Positions 54,395-64,000 of a stretch of 64,000 nucleotides of DNA are shown here, in pieces. Numbering within the stretch: position 1 is the stretch's first letter; each line of letters opens with the position of its first letter. Source of the stretch: Channallabes apus. Its lineage: Eukaryota; Chordata; Actinopteri; Siluriformes; Clariidae. The stretch covers positions 18,504,642-18,568,641 of the forward strand of contig CM060121.1 of the NCBI GenBank assembly GCA_030522415.1. The letters are read 5' to 3'. The position numbers and the translations under genes are program-made. Below the pieces are notes generated by a model, which saw only the letters and a list, made by a program, of their open reading frames with translations, was not told the origin of the DNA and ran no database searches.

Positions 54395-57300
54395 ATCTGT
54401 AATGCAGTGGAGTATATGTAGGATTTCTAACCCTGACAGCTCTCTACTCAAGTGGCCAGGCTGTTATGTCTACAATTATGTGGAGAATGACTTAATCTGT
54501 GTAGTTTCCTGAGCTCTACATGGACATCATCTGAATGGAGACTGATGGAAAAAGATGAGGTGAGAAAGACTATCAGGCAGGCTTGTTCTCAGATAGCAAA
54601 AATACAATAAGGAGACTCATATTGTTCTGCAAATAACTTTAATCTTGCAGTGATGATTACAGAAGCTTAAGAGTTATAGGATAGAAAACAGTGCATTCTT
54701 TTAAACTTGTCACAACTTTTTTTTTTTTTTTTGAACAACGTAGGTGACCAAACCAGCACGGTATACAGTATTCTACTCATTTCGATGTTTGGCATATATG
54801 TATCAAGAAGGTAGGATGTGAGCAATTAAATAGCTATTCCTATTTTAAATATAACATTAAATTTTTTTTAGTATGATATATTTGTAAGGTGTTAGCACTG
54901 ATGAAAAAAAAAGCAACCGTGTCATGTTGTCTTTAGTAGCCACGTTTAATCATCGGCATATATACTGACCTTCAGCTCTATACAGCCGACCTTTATTTAA
55001 TGACTTTCCTGGCTCCTAATATAATAGTCAGCCGTAATAGGCAACTGTAACACGCAATGCATCGTCTTGAAAAAGTTATTCCATAAATATATCAGTACTA
55101 CACTATATAACCATATGCAGGGATATCCATGTTTTTTCTTCCTAATCTATGGCAGGATCCACTTTCTCTAAAAGCCAGTAACATCCTCAGTTGCTAGGCA
55201 ACCCCCACGAGAGGCTCCCCTGGACAATGAGAATGTTACAGAATCTGAGGTATGGCGTTGAAAAAAAGCACTATAAGCGCAAGAACAGAAACAAAAAGAG
55301 AGAGGGGAAAATCTGGTCTTAAATTAGGAAAGCCACTATAAGGGCAGCATCTTGGTGTGTATGTAGCCGAGGTCAGGTGGGTGGGAACATACAGGCGGTA
55401 TTTACCTAGGCAGCCTGGGGGGTCCTCGCTCACGGGCACATGGACAGGCAGCCCACGGAGGGGGGCCAGATGTGGGAAGGCTAGGGGGGTTTCCGAGGGA
55501 CACCTCGTTGCGGGTCAAAATGAGGGGTGTTTTAACGTAGAGAGGGGAGGTGTTCACGTCCGGCAACTCGCATGCTGGGCCATGTTTGGGGAAGTGCAGG
55601 CAGCTAGGCTTGGGGTTGGAGTTAATGTCGAGAGAAGAAGAGGACGAGGAGGAAGAAGAGGATGAAGGGAGTGCCTGGGGTTGAGGAGGGCCATAGCCAG
55701 ACCAGCGTAAATGGGACGGTGGGGATTCAGGGGGCTGTGACTCGGGCCCTGGGGCCACTGGCCGTGCACAGGGAGGGGGTTTGGGATAAAAGTGGTGAGG
55801 GACATGGGAGATGGTGGAAGAGGAAGGGTAAGGAGGGGGCGGCCGCTCCTCCCCGTGGGGCACATGGATATGAGAGGGGTCCGGCCGGTGGGGTGACACC
55901 TCGTTGGAGCTGCAGATATTGAAAAAAAATTAAGAGCAGACAGAGAGAGGGAGAGAGAGAGAGAGAAAGAAAGAGAGCTCTAGTAACTGCACACGCACAC
56001 GAATGATAGCACTAGCCGAAAGTGGATTTTTTTTTCTCAGCTCCAGCATTGACTACTACTCTCTACTGTTAGAGAATGAGTCACTACTTATTCACATTAT
56101 AAGCTCACAAAACAAAACAAAGAAGAAGAAAAAAACAATCACTGGTTTAGGCTCTGATGAGGAGTCGGTCAGTTTAAGTGCGGGACAATGGCAAAGAAGC
56201 GTAGCACACAGGAAGCCTGCTAAAAAGCCAAAACAATGAATTAAAAGGGTGTGGGGTCTCAGCGTGGTCATTCAGATTCCACTGCACAAAAAGTCCTGCA
56301 TATGAAAGAAAGAAAGAATATCGCTCTATAATGAGCTAAGAATGACCTTGTGTCTGCGCACTGCACCAAGTCCAGGACCATTTTTTCCCATTTAAACCGC
56401 CAAGCTCAGCTCTGACCATCTCGGTGTGTTGAGTTAAAAAAATATTCAGAAATAACAATGCTTTTTATCTATGGCCGTAATCTCTCTAACAAGACCAAAA
56501 ACAGAGCGCTCAAATAGTCTGGTGCATTAACTAAACCCAGGGCAGTTGAACACAGACACAAAACCCTTTCATAGACTGAAAGAGTCACAGAGGAGAAGGA
56601 GCAAGCCAGCCAGACCTACAGCCATCACAAACCCAGGGAGCAACGTGTTAGCCACAGGATGATGGTGAAAACCAATGGCACAGCACAGATGGTAAAGTTA
56701 TTGGATTTAAAGTAAAAAAAAAAAAAGTCTCTGGCTTGAACATGGTTCATGAAATGAAATGACTGTTAAGCCACAGCATGGATCTTATTTGCATTTGGAA
56801 ACTGTACAGACATTTTTAAATGAAATCTCTAACATAAACTAACATCGCTACTAATTAGACATGTGCTTGCCATATATGATACAATTATCCATAAAGGATT
56901 TGTAGACTATGTGAGAAGAGAAAATGTGATGTTATAAGAAGGAGTTTGAAAAGAATATCGACATATTTGAATATTTGAAAAGTGATGGTGGGGATTAAAT
57001 AATGAAGAGACATGGACTTACCTAGCCCTGTCTATCGGAGGAGGCGTGGGAATGGGGGATGTGTTCAACTCTCCAGGTTGCTCAGTTACGAGAGTGTCGG
57101 CAGGCGATCCAGGCGGCTGGGCGCTGGGAGGTGTGGATGAGGCTTTTCGAACAAGCGTGGATGCCCCTTTACCCTTCACCCAGGATGTGTCCATCACTCT
57201 GACTCCCATACTGCCCAAAACACAGAGAGGAAAGCACAATCAGCTATCCATACCATCCAAAAAGACAAAGGATTTTAAATGCTTCCAGCCTAAAAACATT

Positions 57301-59205
57301 GGTAATGTTTATTACTGTAAGCATCAAGGAGACATACACTACCTTTGTATTTTCCTAATGCTGCATTTGTAAGGACAGAGGAATGAAGGTTAGATGTCAG
57401 ATTCAAAAGGTTACCTGCTACTCATAGTCCATTGGATTGGACCAGAGGGCAAATTCGAGAGTCATGATGTAGAAAAGAAGAATGTACGGTATATAGTTTA
57501 CACTACCCATAGATATCTAAAATGATCTAGGAATGTTTTTACCCACAAAATGAATAAAAGTCTATAAAAGAGTTTATAAATATGCATTACATGAAAATTG
57601 GACATGCCTGATGTGCTTGTGTAAGCCCACACATTGGCCACTCCTACATCCTTGGGTACATTATAAAACATGATTAATGATGGAGTACTGCACACGATAC
57701 AAAATACCATAAAAAAAAGACATGAGGTCACATTAAGTAAATGTTTCCAAACAGAAGACATTTGTTTGTAAAAGACATTTGGTGCAGCTGTACATCCTTA
57801 CTGTACTGTAGTTCATAATTAACCGTGCAGGTTAACTGCTCGTACAGTATATTTGTGTCAAAGTTTTCAGATGCACCATGTACTGATAAAGCTCTGTTTA
57901 GAGGAAACATTAATTTAGCTCTGTGGAGTGAAAGTTTCAATGTAAGCCATCGGAAAGGAGTTTTGAGTAGAGCAATAATTGTAGTGTAGGGGCAATTAGG
58001 GGAGATGGGGTAAAATGAGAAGAGGGGACATAATAGAAAAAGCCAAATTGTGATGCAATTAGGTAGATGCAAGCATCTGGAGGTGAGGGCAAGCTGGCCA
58101 CATGAGCAGCTGGCACTTTCCCCTGCTGTGGAGCTATTAGGTCTCATTAAGTCTAATTACCCCCTAATTCAAATTCTAGATAGATTTCTACAGATATCCA
58201 AACAGGGCAATTCTTTGACCTTTACTCGGCGAATCACCTTTAAAATCTGACATATTTTTACTTTCTTGTGTTCTGAAAAAAAACACCTTATTTATAAAAG
58301 AAACACTTTCGATGAAGGCTGGATCCATGCAGTGCATCCATAAGCGGTAGTTTTCCACCTGTCGACGCATTGCAGGAGAGGGCTGATTCTCCCAACCTTC
58401 AGCAGCAATGAATGAAAACTCAGCTCTTGCCTTCCATCACACATCAAGCAGGTTGCTATAGAGACTGCACCGGCCCGGCAGTCTTTGTTTAAACAAATGG
58501 AAGTTGTGGGAGTTTGGCATCTCGGGGCCTAAAATCTCACCATGGCAAAGCACCAAATCGGAATAGACAACACAATGAAGTCACTCAGTGAATGCACAGC
58601 CGATGCCCCTGTACAACCAAATAATCATTACATTAAAAATTAACAAATCTTTTCTTCTTACCTCTATTTTCTAAAAGATATACTACAAAGCCTGACGAGT
58701 AATGAGCTATTGGCAAGATTCTACTTGAGAACACTGCTGCCTTGATGAAGACGTGAGAAATGCAAAGAGATGCTGGATAGAAAGAGTGTGTGTGGGAGTC
58801 ACGCCGTGGGAGGGAAGGAGGGGAACAGCTTGTGCAGGGGAAAAAATATTAAACCATACCCATCCTTTTTGTAGAACTCCAGCATCATGTTGTCAGTGGC
58901 AACGCTGAGGGGGCGTCGGCCCTGGTCGTGTGACTGCTTGTGTTCTGATTGGTCAATGTCTGGCGAAGGCATGGAGCTGTAGTTGGAGTTATGGTTGGTG
59001 TGGATGGGGCTACCGTAGCTGCCTGTCAGGTTGAACTCAATATCTAAGAATAGCAGATGAAAACCAGTTCAAATCTCTCTCAAGGGGTAGACTGGTATGT
59101 GTGAATGTGTGTGTGTGTGTGTGAATATGTGTGTGTATGTGTGTGTGTGTGTGTGTGAATATGTGTGTGTGTGTGTGTGTGTGAATATGTGTGTGTTTAT
59201 GAATA

Positions 59206-59236
<31 letters not shown>

Positions 59237-62200
59237 GAGAGTGAGAGAAAACAGATTGGGTGTTTTTCTCACCTCCTGGGAAGAACCAGTCGGCATGCTG
59301 AATGATAGGCTCAATGATACCAACGATTTGCAGTGACACTGTGGTCATCATTTCTGTCATGTTCCTAAACATATCAAATGACCCATTTCATCTTAAAATG
59401 AGCAATATATTCTATAAAATACTGTTCTACATAAAAAAGTGGCACCACACACAAACTTAATGCATCAATCTCCAAAAAAAAAAAAAAAAGGACTAGTAAT
59501 TTGTATGAAAAAAACAGGGCAGAGTCTCACGATTCTGAATGTGTCCACAGCAGATTGGGTCCCAACACTATTGCAATGTTACCAGGTGTCATTTTGTTGG
59601 CATCCTGGTACTCAGTTAGCTTGGCAAGGAATTTAATCAAGTATCTGCGAATGACAGAAGCAGAGTACAGAAACGAAAATATTTTCTATAGCATTTACAT
59701 AAAACTTTAAACTTGCCACCTTTCATTCATGTTCTATTTTGGTTATTATTTTATGAGTCCTAACCATAACTTAAATTAATATGATTAATAATAATAGAAA
59801 ATAAAAATTATATTTAAAAATGGTACAAAACACAAGATCCTTTTTACACTTTCTTGCACTGGTGGTGGCTATTATTATTGTGTTTTGAACTCTGAGATAT
59901 AAAAAGCACACTAGTAGTCTAAAACAACATTTACATAAGCATATGCATAAGCCTATTACTGTATGTATACAGAGGAATTTTACCAGCATAAGTACTGACA
60001 TAACCTTGGGCCTATCTCAGGGAAATTAGTGCACAGAAGACAGAGTGCACTCTGAATAGGGTGCCAACCATTCACAAGTTATAAGCACAGACACACTCTC
60101 ACCCCTTCCACAAAGAAAATATATTTCTCTATATATTAATAGTAAGTATATTAAATAATTTAGGGTTATGATCTACTGGTAAATTGAAAAGATTTTATAA
60201 TGTTAATATTCCTAGTTGCTACACTAACTGATAATATCTAATAATTAACAGAATAAAAAATATTCATATTCAAAAATATATTCACAATATGCAGAATAAT
60301 ATATTGTATCAATATTACAATATATTGAAAAATCGCAGCTTTCATGTATTGAGAAATACATTGTATATAAAAAATATATATATTTTTTTTATATTCAACA
60401 ATATACTCCATAATATATTGAATTTGATTTAATATATCTATTTCTTCATATATTTCTTACAATATGCTTATATGTTAATATAGTTCAAACAAAATGGACT
60501 TTATAGGCATTAATCAGAGCACACCGACAAAGTAAAAGTGTGTATAATTCTTAAACATGCATGAAGTTTTAATAGTGTTTCAATAAAACAACTACAAGTA
60601 TAAATATAATGCTTTTTGTCTTCATTGCAATATATATCCATACATGGTCCATTCCTATATTGCCATATACTGTATTAATAAATATACGCACTAGTGAGAC
60701 TACTGAGAGGAAACCAACCAAGCATAGCGAGAACGTCTTGGAGGCGAGATTCAAATCCCAACCCTAAAGACGACAGTGCTACCGCCAAAACCACTGTGCT
60801 GCCGTTTGCAATAACAATACTGCATTATTGATACGCTGAGTACAGCCTAAGTGACAATTAGATCAGTGTCCCTGCCTTTGCTGTAGCATTCCCTAACTGT
60901 CATGCTGTCATCTTCATACATTCTCACAAATAATGGCAGCTGCAAGCAGTCAGAGGCACTGACCTGAAGTTGTTTAAATTGACTGTTGGAAGTTTCTCAC
61001 ATGAAGCCAGGAGGGCTTGGAGCCTCTTGTCCATATCTTGAATACTGGAGTGGAAAAATTGGAAAATAAGAGTTTGCATGCTGTAAGACCTGGTACATAC
61101 TGTCTTGCACCACCTCTCATGTCTTAATATGTTGGTTCCAAAGAGCCAGACTTTCTTGATTTTTTTTTTTTTACAACAATGTTAAATTCAAGTATAAAAA
61201 AAAATTAAGACATGAACCAGTGGAAAACAGGTGCAGAAATCGTTGATTAGGCCCGTGATTAGTATATTGGTATAGCTGAATGTGTGTAGATTGAGTAGAA
61301 CAGACAAGAGGGGAAATGAGGTTGCTGCTGAGGTTGAAACAAACAACCAACTTTTAAGTAGTACCCTTGGGCACTTTGCAGGCTGTTGCAGTAAAACTTT
61401 TGTTCCCATTTTTATAATTTAATCTACATTACTTTATTTTAATTTAATTTAAGAAATATGAAATGAGGGGTGCTCAAGACTTTTGCACAGCACTGTAACT
61501 CATGGTGAGTCATAGGCTATGTTTACACTGTCAGGTGAATGTGACATAATTCCGATTTTTTGCTCATATGTGACACATATCGGATATGTTCAATGTCCGT
61601 GTAAACAGGAAAAAAAACACATGCATTCCGATATTTCGAGATCGGTTTCAGGCCTCATTCATATGTGGAAATAAATCGGATATAAATCAGATATGTGCTA
61701 ATGTGATTGTAAACAGACAGATCAGATTTCCTGAGGCATTGTGGTCTGTACTCATTAAAACAGCGACTTCTTCGTCGTTTAATGACGTAATGTTATACCC
61801 CGGTGGAAGTGCGTGTGGAATTATAACATTGCAGGTGACATGGAAGAGGAAAAGACCCCCCCCACACACACACACTCCCATACACACCCCGCCTTGTGTT
61901 AATGCTTATTTGGGCTAAATAACATTAAGAAATCAGTATTTGAGGAATGAAGCATACTGTATGCACAGGCTGCAATTATGCCGTTTTTTCCCCTCCTCCT
62001 ATGTTTTAAAACCATGGTGACGTTTCGCAAACTTTGCATATATCGCAAAGCTAGCATTAAGCATATTTCACCTTCGTCCCTCTTGGCTAGTGTGTAGCAC
62101 AAGAACCTCCCTTTAAGTATGCACAATGTTTCAGATGGTATGGCAAGTGTAATCGGATATGATGTAATCCGTTACATTGTCTATATATTCTTGTGTGATA

Positions 62201-63052
62201 ATAATTAATGATCATTTGGAATCATTCTTATTATAATATATAACAGTTCTTTGGGCATTTTTTTTTTCAGTTTGAAGACATTGAAAAAGTTCATACTGTA
62301 GATATCAGCTGCGCATAGTAACAGTAAGGAGAAAATGCAATGTACACAACGGTAGTCTCAGAGTAAAAGTTTAACATCTTGTTGGTTATATCTTCAATAC
62401 TGGTATCATTAATTAAGGCCAATGCACTGAATTTCTACGGTTTAGAACCTACAGTAGCATGGATCTTTTCAAATTCAAGTACAGTATCACGATTTTTTTC
62501 CCAATGAGCCTTTACATTATATTAGGACAAAACCTGTACTCAATAGTGTCATTAGGCTCCAGATGTGAGCTGATGTGCCCTGGTGTACATGCTAGTACTA
62601 TAGTCACTACTGTACTTACTTTGAGGCTTGAATCCACTCATCATACAGCTGCAAGGTCATTAGAGGATCAGGGAGCTCACGAAGATATGACTTCAGAGCT
62701 CCTGTAACAAGGAAGGGGAAGAAGTTAACAGGAAGTATTAAGAAACACAAAGCTAAGTGGCAGACAGTTAATGTTGAGACCTAAAATGAGGCGATTATCT
62801 TAGTTCTGATAAAACGTAAAAAGGAACAGAGAAAGAAAGAGAGATGCATCTGAGTTATCAGCAACATCTGCAAATTCTGCTGGTCTGCTTCGATCACATT
62901 GACCATCTTGCAGTGTTATCGCTGAGGAAGCGCAACTAACCTGCTATAGCATGTGGATCTGCAGAGTATTCCTGCACATCCAGAACCCCGCAATCCAGAG
63001 ATGCTTTCAGCTTCTTCAGCTTGGAGGCTGAAGGGGCCACTCGGAATAAACC
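51359..63052 (-). CDS. arhgap44: Rho GTPase-activating protein 44 (RICH2), GAP domain to C-terminus
   Basis: A BAR-RhoGAP protein acting on Rac1 and Cdc42 at membranes, including dendritic spines. Twelve exons, 5' to 3': 63052-62941, 62701-62620, 61044-60964, 59644-59531, 59364-59273, 59043-58860, 57360-57343, 57210-57022, 55909-55406, 53983-53841, 53517-53137 and 51519-51359. Phases close to 686 codons. The GAP domain is nearly whole: [15 protein letters not shown] has the arginine finger, then [32 protein letters not shown] and ITEMM-type [31 protein letters not shown] and [11 protein letters not shown] match human ARHGAP44 rather than ARHGAP17. The tail is proline-rich ([20 protein letters not shown], an SH3 target) and ends in the PDZ ligand ESQSTTL. 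BAR and early GAP exons lie beyond 64000. Confidence 0.95.
54313..54392. repeat. (CA)n microsatellite
   Basis: About 40 uninterrupted AC units in an arhgap44 intron. Confidence 0.97.
55406..55909 (-). CDS. arhgap44: arhgap44 extra proline/serine-rich exon
   Basis: 504 nt, open throughout, with a strong acceptor (a long CT tract ending ctgcag) and a donor gtaaat. Both flanking phases match and the length is a multiple of three, so it can be included or skipped without a frameshift. It encodes about 168 residues rich in Pro and Ser, with ERPPPPYP, a serine run of about 11 and many P-x-x-P motifs. I recall no counterpart in human ARHGAP44, where the text passes directly from the [10 protein letters not shown] exon region to the SKELSP region. 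No folded domain is recognised. Confidence 0.8.
57343..57360 (-). CDS. arhgap44: arhgap44 18-nt micro-exon
   Basis: Flanked by caaatgcag and gtagtg on the minus strand. It supplies one base to finish a Gly codon, then IRKIQ and the first two bases of Ser, joining KKDG to SMGVRVMD. Human ARHGAP44 reads LRKIQ here, so both the sequence and the phase fit. Confidence 0.88.
59100..59231. repeat. (GT)n compound microsatellite
   Basis: GT runs interrupted by gaatat at regular points, giving a higher-order pattern. It begins about 40 bp from the arhgap44 exon end at 59273. Confidence 0.95.
60004..60806 (-). mobile_element. Old SINE copy split by AT-rich sequence
   Basis: 60004-60112 (ctatctcaggg, agtgcactctgaatagggtg, ccaacca) and 60708-60806 (gaggaaaccaaccaagca, agattcaaatccc, ccactgtgctgccg) match the two halves of the SINE at 44708-45087, in order. 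About 595 bp of AT-rich sequence separates them. It lies in an arhgap44 intron. Confidence 0.6.
61510..61760. repeat. Probable MITE end or fragment
   Basis: The stretch ctatgtttacactgtcagg has the look of a teleost DNA-transposon terminus, and an internal gtgtaaacag echo is seen. The second terminus and a target duplication were not found, so class and boundaries are open. Confidence 0.35.
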
Positions 63053-64000
63053 CTGAGAGCATAGCGAGTCTCAAGTAAGGATCTCATTTCTACTGCAATG
63101 CAAGAACTCACACATGAGCATCTAAGCAAACAACAGGCACCAAAATAGAACAGAAGTGTCAGGGAAAATCGTGTCGTGAAATCTTGTGTTTGCAATGTGA
63201 AATCCACCATGAACATTTCCTAGATATATTTTTCTTTTCTGTTTAATACTTTTGCTAAACCAGACAAAACAAAAATTCTTAAGGTGTTAAAAGATAATTT
63301 TCTGTCTGTCATGTATTCTCTGGGTAATTTATCTGGGAAAAAAATAATAAGTAATTTAATTTTAAAAGGGTCTTAAACATCTTATATTTTAAAAGTTTTA
63401 CATTGACTAGTAAGAATCATGTGAGTTACAGTACATACACTAGTGTATATAGCAAAGGTTTCTAGATCATCACTCCTATATGTGCTTTTTAAACATCTCA
63501 TGTGTGGATTTCCCCTGTTAATCACATGAAAATTAGTGAGGTCAGTGACTAGTGTTATATAAGCAGGCCTGGGGACATCTGGCATTACAAATCATACCAG
63601 TGGTGTTCAGAAGGGTTGAGGCCAGAGATCTGTTCTGGACATATAATTTCTTCCACTTTGTAGACCTTGTTATTTTGTGCAGGAGGATTGTCTTACTGGA
63701 ACAGGTCTTACTTGGGCCCCTTCAATACAATGAAGGGAAACTGTAATGCTACAGTATATAACTACATCACATACAGTTGTGTGCTTCCAAGTTAGGGACG
63801 GCCAACATATGAGTATGATGGTCAAGTGTCCACCAACTTTTGGCCATATAGTGTATTTCTTGCATAGTGACACCTTTTTTTCTAATAAGAGAAAATCCTC
63901 TTATATATTATATACAATATATCATATGCAATCATATATACAATATCTGCAGCTCTGTCAAAACTTGTGATATACTAGCATGGATCTGATCCTGTATAAT
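63053..64000. other. arhgap44 intron at the window edge
   Basis: No exon is seen between the GAP exon at 63052 and the end. The segment 63545-63854 looks like the inner part and right end of a Tc1-like element (acttttggccatatagtgta on +). Its left end is not clear. Confidence 0.5.
63545..63854. mobile_element. Tc1-like DNA transposon fragment
   Basis: It ends ggccatatagtgta, a terminus common in teleost Tc1-type and related non-autonomous elements. The internal text (gtgttcagaagggttgaggc; tcttactggaacagg) matches transposon-derived sequence I recall from fish introns. No open transposase frame is present. Confidence 0.5.

Noticed and set aside
59037..59372. His/Thr-repeat frame
   Set aside because: It is translated microsatellite attached to the arhgap44 exon at 59273-59364.

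Overview
The window is vertebrate nuclear DNA from a ray-finned fish. It has large introns with GT-AG splice sites, (CA)n and (GA)n microsatellites, and many interspersed repeats of teleost type (an L2-clade LINE with an esterase ORF1, tRNA-derived SINEs, hAT and TAA-target MITE families, a Ty3-like LTR element). The repeat set looks otophysan, perhaps a catfish; that is an inference, not a measured assignment. No new biochemical system was found. The main results are four host genes whose splice phases close without a break, and several insertion histories that can be read from target-site duplications.

Layout. 1-1860 is GC-rich, degenerate repeat. 1866-2010 is an antisense, mutated 3' end of 28S rRNA. 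About 2018-3050 is a 142-bp satellite. acsf2 (mitochondrial medium-chain acyl-CoA synthetase) runs on + from a probable presequence exon at 4165-4253 to a stop at 24619. Its roughly 12.5-kb first intron holds a decayed zinc-finger gene split by a Ty3-like LTR element (6084-9386) and an almost full-length L2 LINE on - (11163 to about 16300). ndel1 (dynein/LIS1 regulator) follows on -, with coding exons from 34596 down to 26082 and a 5'UTR exon near 38832. Its two largest introns each carry a TAA-flanked MITE with a hAT element nested inside. 39000-46500 is repeat-rich intergenic DNA, including an inverted pair of tandem arrays around a SINE. rnf222 (tail-anchored RING protein) is a single coding exon on + at 46610-47149. 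arhgap44 (RICH2, a BAR-RhoGAP) fills the rest on -; only the exons from the arginine finger to the C-terminus are inside, and the BAR exons lie beyond 64000.

Relationships. acsf2 and ndel1 converge, and rnf222 and arhgap44 converge. Human RNF222 and NDEL1 are neighbours on 17p13.1, ARHGAP44 is on 17p12 and ACSF2 on 17q21, so the block fits a descendant of the ancestral chromosome that gave human 17. The four genes do not form a pathway: acsf2 acts in fatty-acid activation, ndel1 in dynein transport, rnf222 probably in membrane-linked ubiquitination, and arhgap44 in Rac/Cdc42 signalling and membrane curvature.
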